Notes under the pieces: generated by a model
Database searches by the model: none
Told to the model about the DNA's origin: nothing
Seen by the model: only the letters and a program-made list of their open reading frames with translations
Assembly: GCF_004023625.1 (NCBI RefSeq)
Contig: NZ_RPDJ01000005.1
Location: forward strand, 360,945-424,944
Length of the DNA stretch: 64,000 bases
Direction of reading: 5' to 3'
From: Streptomyces cavernae
Lineage (GTDB): Bacteria > Actinomycetota > Actinomycetes > Streptomycetales > Streptomycetaceae
Position numbers and translations under genes: made by a program
Part shown: positions 26,477 to 35,220 of the stretch, piece after piece
Layout: each line of letters starts with the position of its first letter
Numbering within the stretch: the stretch's first letter is position 1

Positions 26477-26823
26477 CGGAAGGCCCCCTCCCGCCAGGCG
26501 TAACCGACACCGGCGAGCAGGATGCCCAGGAAGAGGAACATCTCGACGACCGCTGCCGTACCGATGGCCGAAACGACCTTCGTCCACGGATACATGAACA
26601 GCATCTCCATGTCGAAGGCCAGGAAGACCATCGTGACCGGATACCAGCGCACGTGGAACCGGGAGAGGGGATGCTCCCGTGGTTCCAGCCCTCCGGTGAA
26701 CGGCCCGGTGTGCAGCGGCGCGCGGATCGCCCGCAGCGCGACGGACACGGCATGGAGCAGCACGACGGCCGCGACGACGAGCACGAGGAGCAGCAGGACC
26801 GGTTGCCAGTCGGATGTCTGCAC
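26467..26823 (-). CDS. nuoA: NADH-quinone oxidoreductase subunit A
   Basis: This 118-residue protein has three membrane helices and the NuoA signatures RFHVRWYPVTMVFLAFDMEM and FMYPW. It is the first gene of the reduced operon A-X-H-J-K-L-M-N. The ATG at 26821-26823 gives the normal length. The next gene overlaps its 3' end. The promoter should lie in the 264 bases up to the small gene at 27088. Confidence 0.94.
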   Translation of the reverse strand: MQTSDWQPVLLLLVLVVAAVVLLHAVSVALRAIRAPLHTGPFTGGLEPREHPLSRFHVRWYPVTMVFLAFDMEMLFMYPWTKVVSAIGTAAVVEMFLFLGILLAGVGYAWREGAFRWS

Positions 26824-27087
26824 GCGGACCCCTTAGCGACGATTGCCCCGGTCGGTTACCCCGTCGGCAGCATGTCAGCCGAACGTGACATGTGGAACCT
26901 GCGACACCAGGCTGACGAGGTGTTCCCTCCCGGGCGTCAACTGTCTCCAGCGGTGGTGCCCGTCAACGACTTGGCGTACGCCTGCCAGTCCTTACGAACC
27001 GGCCGGTGTCAACGGGCCTGCAATCGCCAGGTGGTGACGGTGATACGAAACAGCAAATTACCATACCCCCGTACGGTACAACCAGGA
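26824..27087. other. Probable promoter region of the reduced nuo operon, with a weak CsoR-like palindrome
   Basis: No gene was seen here. The stretch TACCCCCGTACGGTA at 27064-27078 is symmetric at its ends (TACC...GGTA) and resembles, but does not match, the clear CsoR-type operators at 46276 and 46366. It is about 240 bases upstream of nuoA, so any link to nuo transcription is speculative. Confidence 0.25.
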
Positions 27088-27228
27088 TCAGTTCGCAGTG
27101 TTTCGCTTCGAGTCGATCGAGTCGCTCCGCCGTGATGTGTGCAGGCCCCCGCGCGTTGTGAACCACATCATCAGGCCCATGACTGTCGGGCAGGCCAGGA
27201 GGAGTAGTGGATACAGGAACTGAGGCAT
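27088..27228 (-). CDS. Small one-helix membrane protein, DUF2933-like
   Basis: This 46-residue gene starts at an ATG (27226-27228) behind a clear GGGAGG ribosome site and ends with TGA at 27088. The product has one hydrophobic helix (LYPLLLLACPTVMGLMMWF) and a basic, Ser-rich tail. The Cys-Pro followed by a Met-rich helix recalls the short DUF2933 proteins often found beside copper and multicopper oxidase genes; that assignment is from memory. A symmetric AT-rich element lies just upstream at 27270-27298. It faces the same way as the nuo operon but is separated by 264 bases. Confidence 0.65.
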   Translation of the reverse strand: MPQFLYPLLLLACPTVMGLMMWFTTRGGLHTSRRSDSIDSKRNTAN

Positions 27229-27269
27229 GAGGGCCTCCCGGGTGAGCGTGGGTCGCTCGCCGAACCCAC

Positions 27270-27298
27270 TACACGATCTACTAAGAAGTTTAGATAGT
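27270..27298. promoter_or_regulatory. Candidate BlaI-type operator upstream of the DUF2933-like gene
   Basis: The AT-rich stretch ACTACACGATCTACTAAG followed by AAGTTTAGATAGT stands out in this GC-rich DNA. It contains CTAA-N5-TTAG and the half-sites CTACAC and CTACTA, shared with elements at 51448, 52848 and 60373. It lies about 45 bases upstream of the small gene start. A BlaI/MecI-family protein is encoded at 52452, so it is a possible binder; this is inference. Confidence 0.4.
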
Positions 27299-27449
27299 CG
27301 GGGGAGGTCGGCGCCAGTCCGGCCATGGTGTCCTGGTACAGCGAGGGCGCGATGCCGACGGCCGACCTCCGCCCGCCCGGGCGGGCGGAGGGGGGCGGGG
27401 CCCCGGCCGTGGCTCTGACGCCGTGGGGCCCCGCCGCGCTCGGATCGAC

Positions 27450-29309
27450 TCAGGGACCCGTGTACTCGAAGATGTACAGCCCGAAGTCGCGGTCGGAGGC
27501 CGCGACGTACTCCTTGCCGAAGTAGGTGAAGGTCTGGACGCCCCAGAAGTTGTTGCCGCCCTCGTCGATGAAGCGGCCGACCTCCACGAGCTTGTCGTTC
27601 TTGATCTTCGTGACCCGGAAGCCGCCCGTGTAGTAGGCGAAATACGCCAGGTCGGGCCGGACGCCGGAGGTAGCCACTTCATGGACCGACAGGTCACCGA
27701 AGCCGGAGGCGTACGCGGGGTCCTGGCCCTCCGGAATGGCGTACGTGTCCAGCTCGGTCATCTTCCCGCCCTTGTTGCGGTAGAGGTGCGTGTAGCCCCA
27801 GCCATCGAAGTACGAGGAGAAGGTGAGCCGGTCGCCCTTGGTGCCGATGTCCACCGGCAGTGTCGCGGGACCGGTGCCGGCGAGGCAGTCCTCGTTGTCG
27901 TAGGGCTGGTCGAAGGCGGCGAAGCCCTGGCTCCGCGGTGCGACGCCGAAGGTCGGCAGGGTGCCCTCGACGGTCATGCCGCTCTGTGTGTCGCAGGCGT
28001 CCGAGCCGGTGCGGTTGAACACGAGTACCGCGTCGTAACCGCCCGCCGCCTCCACGTTGGCGGTCTTCTCGGTGAACGCACAGACGCCACGCTCCACGAC
28101 GGCGATGTCCACGGCTGCCGGGTCGCCCGCGGGGACGGCGGGGCCGGCGTCGCAGCCCAGGCCGACGTACACCGTGTCGCCGGTGATGGTCTTGCCCGCC
28201 TCCAGGGGGACGCCCTGGCCGGCGGTGACGGCGGTGTCGTCGTCGAGGTTGCGGGCCGATAGCGCGTACGGGCCGAAGTCCTCGTCGGCGCCGATCACAT
28301 ACTTGTTGCCGAGGGTGAACTCGGCCTGGTGACCGTTGCCTTCGGGTGCCACATCACGCCCGCCTGCGGTGCCCTCGGGGTCGGGATCGGTGAAGTCCGT
28401 GTCGCCGATGTACTCGAGGTTCTTCGGATCGGTCGCGTCGAGGGCGACGTAGCCCGCGTCCCAGTAGGAGGCGAGCAGGACCTGGCGGCCGCGGATGTTC
28501 TTGACGACCATGTCGTGCAGGAACATCTCGGTCAGGTTGTCCGGGGCCGCCTGGACGATCTGCGGGAACGTCTCGTCGAGGTCGTACTCGGCGACGAGCT
28601 GCGGCTTCGTCGGATCCGTGATGTCCATGATGTCGACGTCCGTGCCCTCTTCGTTGTCGACGATCACGGCGTACGCCTTGCGGCCCGCGTCCCACGCGAA
28701 CACGCTGTGGGTCTGGCGGGCGACCTCCGTCGCCTCGCCGTCCAGCGTGAAGTCGCCGACACCCTCGGCCAGTGCCTTCGGCTTGGCAGGGTTGGTGACG
28801 TCGTAGATGTTCACGCCGCCGGAGCCGGTGTCGCCGCAGATCTCGTTGTTGCTGACGAGCACGTCACCGTTGAAGGACCGTGTGGAGAGGTGCACCGTCT
28901 GGATGCCCTCGCCGGGGGCGCTGCCAGCCGGGGCCGGGATGAAGCCGACTTCCTTGGGCTTGCCGGGCTTGCGGATGTCGACGACGTGCACACCGGTGTT
29001 GTCGCAGCCGACGCCGCCCCAGGAGGCGAGGTAGGCGTAGCCCTTGTGGACACCTACGTCAGCGATCTTGCCTTCCGCCACGTTGCTGAGCTTGAGTTTG
29101 CTGACCAGTCGGACGTTCTTCCGAGTGGCCGGCAAATGTCCCTCGCTGCCGCCGTGCTGGTCGTGGCCGTGTGTGGCCGCCGCGTTGTCGATGGCGCCGT
29201 CCGATGCCGAGACACCGTCATGTGCTTGTGCGGAACCGGCGAGAGCGGTCGTGGTGAAGAGCACCGCCGCGAGTACGCCCACGCCGGTCTGTCTGTGGGC
29301 CTTGCGCAT
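27450..29309 (-). CDS. Secreted LVIVD-repeat protein with inserted PA-like domain
   Basis: This 619-residue secreted protein begins with a signal peptide (basic start, hydrophobic core, SAQAHD cleavage region near residue 30). A short His-rich stretch (HGHDQHGG) follows. The body has repeated beta-propeller-type blades such as GVHVVDIRKPGKPKEVG, GVNIYDVTNPAKPKAL and DIMDITDPTKPQLV, the LVIVD repeat. Between about 365 and 460 there is a protease-associated-like segment with paired Cys residues (GLGCDAG, VVERGVCAF and DACDTQ). It ends DFGLYIFEYTGP. Enzyme activity is not evident; such proteins are thought to be extracellular binding propellers. Its neighbours are metal-related membrane genes. 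Confidence 0.88.
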   Translation of the reverse strand: MRKAHRQTGVGVLAAVLFTTTALAGSAQAHDGVSASDGAIDNAAATHGHDQHGGSEGHLPATRKNVRLVSKLKLSNVAEGKIADVGVHKGYAYLASWGGVGCDNTGVHVVDIRKPGKPKEVGFIPAPAGSAPGEGIQTVHLSTRSFNGDVLVSNNEICGDTGSGGVNIYDVTNPAKPKALAEGVGDFTLDGEATEVARQTHSVFAWDAGRKAYAVIVDNEEGTDVDIMDITDPTKPQLVAEYDLDETFPQIVQAAPDNLTEMFLHDMVVKNIRGRQVLLASYWDAGYVALDATDPKNLEYIGDTDFTDPDPEGTAGGRDVAPEGNGHQAEFTLGNKYVIGADEDFGPYALSARNLDDDTAVTAGQGVPLEAGKTITGDTVYVGLGCDAGPAVPAGDPAAVDIAVVERGVCAFTEKTANVEAAGGYDAVLVFNRTGSDACDTQSGMTVEGTLPTFGVAPRSQGFAAFDQPYDNEDCLAGTGPATLPVDIGTKGDRLTFSSYFDGWGYTHLYRNKGGKMTELDTYAIPEGQDPAYASGFGDLSVHEVATSGVRPDLAYFAYYTGGFRVTKIKNDKLVEVGRFIDEGGNNFWGVQTFTYFGKEYVAASDRDFGLYIFEYTGP

Positions 29310-29555
29310 GCTTGACCTCCACTCGTGCGGCCGGGTGACCGGCCCCGAAACGAGGTGATGCCGGTCACCAACTGACCAGCACCGCGAAGGTACTTAGCAG
29401 GCTGATACATGGTAAAGGCCTGTAACCTAATCGTGTTTCCAGGGGAGTTGGGCTGAGCGCGGCACGCATCGGAGTTGCCGGCTGTTTGACGCACGGTCTT
29501 GAACCCGACGCCGACCCGCGGCGGTGTCCACCGGTCGTGGAGACTCGCCCGGGTT

Positions 29556-30464
29556 TCACGCGACCATCATCAGCAGCATCGCGGACATCGTCCCGCCCAT
29601 GCCGATATGCGCTGCCAGCGCCGCGTCCGGCGCGGCTCCCAGCTTGCGGCGCCGTCCGTGGCCCGAGCGCCGGCCCGTCCTGGTGCTGCCCCATACCGAG
29701 AGCGTCAGCGACGCCAGGTAGACGAGCACGGTGTCCGGCATGGCGAGCAGCCAGCGCATCCAGCCTCCCCGGGAGCCGGCAGCCCGGCCGCCCCGCCTGG
29801 TGCCCCGGACCCTCGCCCACACGGACGCGCCGATCGACAGCAGGAAGTAGACGGCGAGAGCCGCGATCACCAACCGCCACATCGAACCGGATCCGTCGGA
29901 GGAACCGGCGTTGGCCGCGGCGTTCGTCATGCCGGACATGTCCATTCCGTGCGAGGATCCCATCCCCGGCATGGAGCCCATGCCCTCCATGCCCTCCATG
30001 CCTTTCATGCCGCCCATATCGTGCGCGCCCGCCGTGCCCGTCGAGTTCGCCGTGTTCTCCATGCCCGGCATGTGCGCCATGGAGTGCCCGCCGCCCAGCG
30101 CGAGCACCGGACCGGACGACGTGCTGGTCATGGCCAGCGTCATGATCACCATGCCGAAGCTGCCGACGATGAGGTGCACCCAGTGACGGCCGTGCTTCCA
30201 CCCGGACGAGCGCGTGTGCTTGACCGCCATCGCCACAGCCCCGAGCCCGAGGAGTCCGAACGCCACTGACCACCACATGCCGTAGCCCGCGTACCACCCA
30301 ACCGTCGCGGGGAGGGCCATCGCCGCCATGCACAGCCCCATCAGCAGATCGCCGCCCGCCGCGAACCGGGTCTCGCCGCTGCTGGTCACCACCCGGACCG
30401 CGCTGACGGCGGCCACCAGTGCGGAGACCAATCCGATGGCCCAACTGAGCGCGAGCATTCCCAT
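29556..30464 (-). CDS. DUF5134-type membrane protein with Met-rich insertion
   Basis: This 302-residue protein has about seven membrane helices in two groups (about 1-120 and 190-300). Between them lies a Met/Gly/His-rich loop (about 135-175) with GMKGMEGMEGMGSMPGMG and SSHGMDMSGM, a typical copper(I)-binding composition. The first half, with GGDLLMGLCMAAMALPA, fits what I recall of the actinobacterial DUF5134 family. The ATG at 30462-30464 follows GGAAGG. The loop length suggests metal storage or sensing at the outer face, but no function is known. Confidence 0.8.
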   Translation of the reverse strand: MGMLALSWAIGLVSALVAAVSAVRVVTSSGETRFAAGGDLLMGLCMAAMALPATVGWYAGYGMWWSVAFGLLGLGAVAMAVKHTRSSGWKHGRHWVHLIVGSFGMVIMTLAMTSTSSGPVLALGGGHSMAHMPGMENTANSTGTAGAHDMGGMKGMEGMEGMGSMPGMGSSHGMDMSGMTNAAANAGSSDGSGSMWRLVIAALAVYFLLSIGASVWARVRGTRRGGRAAGSRGGWMRWLLAMPDTVLVYLASLTLSVWGSTRTGRRSGHGRRRKLGAAPDAALAAHIGMGGTMSAMLLMMVA

Positions 30465-30765
30465 CTTCACCTTCCGGTTCGTCCGAGCCGGCGGACCTGC
30501 GCCGCCGACGCCGCCTCGTCGTACGGAGCACCGCGAGGCGCCACGTGGGGCGTTGACTGCTATCGCCCTTAGTACGTTGCGGAGCCGGAGGATGTTCAGG
30601 CGGCGGGTGGTATTGCGTAGAGACAGACCGCGCAGCCGAGGATTCTTAACACTCTCCTGCAACCAGCTTTGGCTGCCGCTGCCGGTCGTCTCCCTAGGGT
30701 CGTTGACGCGAACGCGCCGTCGCCGCGTACGAATTGCTCGCCTCTTCCCCCTCGGAGTGCCAGAG
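30465..30765. other. Divergent promoter region between DUF5134-type and MFS genes
   Basis: About 300 bases without a gene, reading away on both sides. The stretch GCCCTTAGTACGTTGC near 30566-30581 and the less GC-rich region near 30640-30670 are candidate promoter parts. No clear palindrome was seen. Confidence 0.4.
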
Positions 30766-32379
30766 ATGGTCGATGACGTCACTGCCCAGGCAGATCCGCC
30801 CGGCTCCGCGCCGAAGCCCCGCGTACGCTCGAACAAGTGGTGGATGCTCGCCGCCGTCTCGGTGGCGACGTTCATGCTGCTGCTCGACGTCACGGTGGTG
30901 AATGTGGCGCTGCCGGACATCCAGCAGTCGCTGGACTCCAGCTTCTTCGACCTTCAATGGGTCATCGATGCCTACGCGCTCACCCTCGCCGTCTTCCTGC
31001 TCGCCGCCGGCACCCTCGCCGATCGGCTCGGCCGCAGGCGGGTCTTCATCGTCGGGCTCGCCGTATTCACGGTCGCCTCGCTGCTGTGCGGCCTGGCCAC
31101 GAGCCCGCTGATGCTGAATCTCGCGCGCGGTGCCGAGGGGATCGGCGGTGCGGTGATGTACGCCGTCGCACCCGCTCTGATCGCCAGCCACTTCCACGGC
31201 AGGCAGCGCGCCGTCGCCTTCGGCATCTCCGGCGGCGTCACCGGCCTGGCCGTCGCCGTCGGGCCGCTGCTGGGAGGAGCGCTCACCGCGGTCAGCTGGC
31301 GATGGATCTTCCTGCTGAACGTGCCGATCGGTGTCCTCGTCGCCGCCGTCATGCTCACCCGCGTCGCCGAGTCCCGGGACCCGGTGCGCCGACGTATCGA
31401 CTGGCCCGGTCTCGCCGTCTTCTCGGTCGTGCTCACCATGCTCGTCTTCGCGCTCATCCGGGGCGAGGCACAGGGGTGGACCGATCCGCTCATCCTCGGG
31501 CTGTTCGCCGGTGCCGCGGTACTGCTGCCCGTGTTCGTGCTGATCGAACGGAAGCGGCGCGACCCGATGCTCGACCTCCGTCTGTTCCGCGTCCGGTCCT
31601 TCAACGGCCTCGCGATCGCGACCGTCGCGGCCAACGCGGCCCTGATGACGGCGATCCTGTTCCAGGTGCTGTACATGCAGTACATCCTGGGCTTCTCCGC
31701 GTACGGCACGGGGCTGCGCTATCTCCCGCTGACCCTCGCGGTGTTCTTCGCCGCCGCCGTTTCGGGCACCTTCGCCGACCGCATCCCCGCCAGACTGCTC
31801 GTCGGCCTCGGGTGTGTCGCGCTCGGTCTGGGCATGCTGGCCGCCGACAGCGTCACGGCCACCTCTCCTTGGACCGACCTGCTTCCGGGCATGCTGCTCG
31901 CGGGGTTCGGGATGGGCGTGTTCAACCCCGTACGGGCGGCTGCGGCCGTCGCCCTGGTGCCGGTGTCGAAGGCGGGGATGTCCTCCGGCATGAGCGAGAC
32001 GTTCCAGCAGGGTGGCGTCGCCCTGGGCGTCGCCGCGCTCGGTTCGGTGGCGCACAGCAGGATGACCGAGGACTTCTCGACCGCCGTGGCCGCCTCCGGC
32101 CAGTTCTCCGGGGCGGCCGCCGACCGGCTGGCGGAGATGGTGTCCGCCGGCCGGCTTACCGAGGTGGCGGGGGCCGTACCTCCCGGACAGCGCGCGCTGG
32201 TGGCGACGGCAGCCAACGACGCGTTCGTCGCGGGCCTCGACCTCGTCATGCGCGTAGGCGGGATCGTCGCGATCGTGGGCGGCCTCCTCGGCTTCGCCCT
32301 GATGCGCCAGCGCGACTTCCCCAAGGAACCCCCGGCGCCGGACCAGGACCAGCCTGCCGTACAGGTACCCGCCCACTGA
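30766..32379 (+). CDS. EmrB/QacA-family (DHA2) MFS drug exporter
   Basis: This 537-residue transporter has fourteen predicted helices, the DHA2 layout. Motif D1 appears as LLLDVTVVNVALPDIQ near residues 36-51, the loop 2-3 motif as GTLADRLGRRRVF and the antiporter motif C as SGGVTGLAVAVGPLLGGAL. The ATG at 30766 is preceded by GGAGTGCCAGAG; a GTG nine bases earlier is a minor alternative. The glycosyltransferase gene follows 100 bases downstream on the same strand, suggesting a joint role in export and inactivation of a drug-like compound. Confidence 0.93.
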   Translation: MVDDVTAQADPPGSAPKPRVRSNKWWMLAAVSVATFMLLLDVTVVNVALPDIQQSLDSSFFDLQWVIDAYALTLAVFLLAAGTLADRLGRRRVFIVGLAVFTVASLLCGLATSPLMLNLARGAEGIGGAVMYAVAPALIASHFHGRQRAVAFGISGGVTGLAVAVGPLLGGALTAVSWRWIFLLNVPIGVLVAAVMLTRVAESRDPVRRRIDWPGLAVFSVVLTMLVFALIRGEAQGWTDPLILGLFAGAAVLLPVFVLIERKRRDPMLDLRLFRVRSFNGLAIATVAANAALMTAILFQVLYMQYILGFSAYGTGLRYLPLTLAVFFAAAVSGTFADRIPARLLVGLGCVALGLGMLAADSVTATSPWTDLLPGMLLAGFGMGVFNPVRAAAAVALVPVSKAGMSSGMSETFQQGGVALGVAALGSVAHSRMTEDFSTAVAASGQFSGAAADRLAEMVSAGRLTEVAGAVPPGQRALVATAANDAFVAGLDLVMRVGGIVAIVGGLLGFALMRQRDFPKEPPAPDQDQPAVQVPAH

Positions 32380-32479
32380 ACCGAACAGCCCCCGGACGAA
32401 CCGGCAGAGCAGAGTACGCCCGGCCGATCCGGGAGTGCGCAGGACAAGCCCACCGACCACCAGCTGAGAGGCCCCCGCC

Positions 32480-33745
32480 ATGAGCCGTTTCCTCTTCTAC
32501 ACCGCACCAGGCAGCGGTCACCTGTACCCGCTGATCCCCACCCTCCACGAACTGCGGCGTCGCGGCCACGAGGCCGTCGTCTGCGCCGAGGAACCGCTGT
32601 TGGACACCCTGCGGCAGCAGGGCTTCACGGCGCTGCCCATCGCCCCGGAGATCGAGCGGCGCGAGGACGACACCTGGAAGGCCCGCACTCCCATCGGCGC
32701 GCTGCGGCGATCGGTGGCGATGTACGTCGACCGGGCACAGCACGAGGTCACGGACGTGCAGGCCGCCATCGCGGAGGTGGGGCCGGACGCCGTCGCCCTC
32801 GACAACAACTGCTGGGGCGCGGCGGCCGCCGCCGCGGCGTCCGGGTTGCCGTGGGCACAACTCGCCACCTTCCTGTTGCCGTTGACCACCCGGGACGCGC
32901 CGCCCTTCGGACTCGGGCTGAAGCCCGCGGCCGGATGGCCGGGCCGGATGCGCGACGAGGTGCTGCGGCAGGGCGCCGTACCGCTGTTCGACATCGCGCT
33001 GCCGCCGGTGAACCGGCTGCGGCGCCGTCTGGGGCTGCCGAGGGTCAAGCACGTACCGGATCTCTACATGACGGCCCCGTTGGTCCTGTCGTACACCGCC
33101 GAGCCGCTCGAGTACCCGCGCACCCAACTGCCGGCATCCGTACGCTTCGTCGGCCCGAGCAGCTGGGACCCCGCCCAGGACGAGGACGAGCCGGAGTGGC
33201 TGGCCCGGATCGAGCGGCCGGTCGTCCTGGTGACCGTCTCGACGGTGTTCCAGGACGACGCCAAGCTCATCCAGTCCGCCCTCGACGCATTGGCGGACGA
33301 GCCCTACGACGTCGTCGTCACCACGGCGTCGATCGATCCCGCGAGCTTCCGTGCCCCGGCCAACGCCCACCTGCACCGGTTCGTGCCGCACAGCCTGGTG
33401 CTGCGGAAGGCCGCCGCCGTGGTGTGCCACGGCGGGATGGGGATCACCCAGAAGTCACTGCTGGCCGGGGTGCCCGTGTGCATCGTCCCGTTCGGGCGGG
33501 ACCAGTTGGAGGTCGCACGCCGCGTCGAACTCGCCGGGGCCGGAACGCGGCTGCTCGCCGGCCGGCTCAATGCCGGGCGGCTGCGCCAGGCCGTGCGCGA
33601 GGCGGTGGCGAAGAAGCCGGAGGCCGAACGCGTCGCGGCCCGTCTGCGTGGCGCGGGCGGTGCCGAAGCGGCGGCCACCGAGTTGGAGAACCTGTTGAGG
33701 GCCGACGACGCCGTCAACCCCGGTGCGGCCGCACGGCGGCCGTGA
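32480..33745 (+). CDS. Macrolide-type glycosyltransferase (GT1 family)
   Basis: This 421-residue GT-B fold enzyme has the N-terminal acceptor domain start FYTAPGSGHLYPLIPTL and the C-terminal nucleotide-sugar site VVCHGGMGITQKSLLAGVPV followed by PFGRDQLEVARRVE. These are hallmarks of the UDP-glucosyl/macrolide glycosyltransferase (MGT) group. Such enzymes glycosylate antibiotics, often for self-protection. It starts 100 bases after the MFS exporter. Its last 32 bases overlap the 3' end of the histidine kinase gene on the opposite strand. The acceptor is unknown. Confidence 0.92.
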   Translation: MSRFLFYTAPGSGHLYPLIPTLHELRRRGHEAVVCAEEPLLDTLRQQGFTALPIAPEIERREDDTWKARTPIGALRRSVAMYVDRAQHEVTDVQAAIAEVGPDAVALDNNCWGAAAAAAASGLPWAQLATFLLPLTTRDAPPFGLGLKPAAGWPGRMRDEVLRQGAVPLFDIALPPVNRLRRRLGLPRVKHVPDLYMTAPLVLSYTAEPLEYPRTQLPASVRFVGPSSWDPAQDEDEPEWLARIERPVVLVTVSTVFQDDAKLIQSALDALADEPYDVVVTTASIDPASFRAPANAHLHRFVPHSLVLRKAAAVVCHGGMGITQKSLLAGVPVCIVPFGRDQLEVARRVELAGAGTRLLAGRLNAGRLRQAVREAVAKKPEAERVAARLRGAGGAEAAATELENLLRADDAVNPGAAARRP

Positions 33746-35195
33746 CGTCAGGGCCGCTCGAGGAAGGGCCGCCGGAGTCGGATCCGGCCTCGGTGCTCCG
33801 CGACAGCGCCGAGGCCGGAACGAGCCGGGGCAGTACCGCGCGCACGATCAGGCCGTGCGGCCGGGCGTCCTCCATCTCCAGCCGCGCACCGCTGGTGCTC
33901 AGCAAGGCCGTGGCGATGGCCAGCCCCAGACCGGAACCTCTCCGGCCGGCGGGCTGGCGCCCCTGCCAGAACCGGTTGGTGGACTGGGCCTTGTCCGCAT
34001 CCGCCATGCCCGGGCCCTCGTCCTCGACCTCCACGTACACCCACGTGTTGTCGGAGCGGGTTCGTACGGTGACCCGCCCGCCGGGCGGCGAGAAGCTGAT
34101 GGCGTTGTCCAGGAGCACGTCGAGGACTTGTTCCAGGGCGCCGGGCAGGCATGCCGCGGCGGCCGGGCGGCCCTGGACCGCGATGGTGACGTCGGCGCCC
34201 GCCGCCTGGTCGCTCCACGCCTGAGCACGGGACTCCACCACGGAGCGAACCTCGATCGTGGCCGTGCCCGCGTCGCCCGCCGAGGCATGAGCCAGTGTCA
34301 GGAGTTCGTCGAGGATGCGGCTGAGGCGGTCCGCCTCCGCGATGGCCACCCGGAGACTGCCCTGACCCGGCGGCGGCACGACGCCCTCCAGGGACTCCAC
34401 GCGTACGCGCAGCGCGGTCAGCGGATTGCGCATCTGATGGGAGGCGTCGGCGACGAAGCTGCGCTGTGCCTCCAGGACGGAGACCAGACGGTCCGTCATG
34501 GCGTTCACCGCTTCCGCGAGTTCGCGCAGCTCGATCGGACCGCGGTCGGCCGGGGCGCGTACGGAGTACTCGCCCCGTGAGATCTTCCGCACGGCTTCCT
34601 GGAGCCTGTGGGCCGGGCCGAGTGACCACCGTACGAGTGGTATGCCGATGAGGGCGGATGCCAGCAGGCCGGCCAGCCCGACCGCCAGGAGCAGCAGGGC
34701 GTCCGTGGCGACCTGCGCTCGCAGGGACCGTGTGGGAGTGATGGTGGCCACCGCTCCCACTGTCTCTCCGTGCTGGAGGACCGGCTCCGCCACGAACAGC
34801 GGCTGCGCGCTGATGTTGAACGGGTAGTCCATGGGCACGCTGCTCTGGCCCGCCAGGGCCTTGTCCAGCACCTTCTTCCACTCCGCCTCGTCCTCCACCC
34901 GGGGACCGGAGCGCGTGCGGTACACCTGCCGTCCTCGGACATCCAACAGCAGTACCGTCGCGTTGCGTTCCGAGCCGTAGGCGTCGGCTCTGGCCTGCCA
35001 TGCCGCACTCGCGCGGACCCCGCCTTCCGGGGTGTCGGTCTCCGCGGCGGAGGCCAGGCCGGATGTCCCCGAGACCTGACGGATCACCAGGTGGTGATAG
35101 TCGTTCATGGCCAGGTTGAAGCCCAGCGGGATCTCCGTGCCCAGCAACAGCACCGCGGTGAAGACGAGGTACGTGATCAGCAGACGGCGGCGCAC
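33714..35195 (-). CDS. OmpR-type sensor histidine kinase
   Basis: This 493-residue kinase has one N-terminal membrane helix (about 6-28), an extracytoplasmic sensor region of about 125 residues, a second helix (about 163-190) and a HAMP linker. The phospho-accepting helix is FVADASHQMRNPLTALRVRV with His253. The ATPase domain has DNAISFSPPGGRV (N-box), VEDEGPGM and GRRGSGLGLAIATALL. The partner regulator gene lies 25 bases upstream on the same strand. The 3' end overlaps the glycosyltransferase gene by 32 bases. The ligand is unknown. Confidence 0.94.
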   Translation of the reverse strand: MRRRLLITYLVFTAVLLLGTEIPLGFNLAMNDYHHLVIRQVSGTSGLASAAETDTPEGGVRASAAWQARADAYGSERNATVLLLDVRGRQVYRTRSGPRVEDEAEWKKVLDKALAGQSSVPMDYPFNISAQPLFVAEPVLQHGETVGAVATITPTRSLRAQVATDALLLLAVGLAGLLASALIGIPLVRWSLGPAHRLQEAVRKISRGEYSVRAPADRGPIELRELAEAVNAMTDRLVSVLEAQRSFVADASHQMRNPLTALRVRVESLEGVVPPPGQGSLRVAIAEADRLSRILDELLTLAHASAGDAGTATIEVRSVVESRAQAWSDQAAGADVTIAVQGRPAAAACLPGALEQVLDVLLDNAISFSPPGGRVTVRTRSDNTWVYVEVEDEGPGMADADKAQSTNRFWQGRQPAGRRGSGLGLAIATALLSTSGARLEMEDARPHGLIVRAVLPRLVPASALSRSTEAGSDSGGPSSSGPDVTAAVRPHRG

Positions 35196-35220
35196 TACGG
35201 GCGTCTCCCGGCAGGCGCGG

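Noticed and set aside
25355..26503. Plus-strand frame giving hydrophobic Val/Ala/Met repeats opposite the His-rich linker
   Set aside because: The apparent membrane repeats mirror the His/Gly/Asp repeats on the other strand; there is no ribosome site, and the minus-strand gene fits the operon.
30694..32481. Minus-strand open frame of 595 codons opposite the MFS exporter
   Set aside because: The product is a low-complexity Asp/Glu/Arg/Gly mixture, and the plus strand encodes a clear fourteen-helix transporter.
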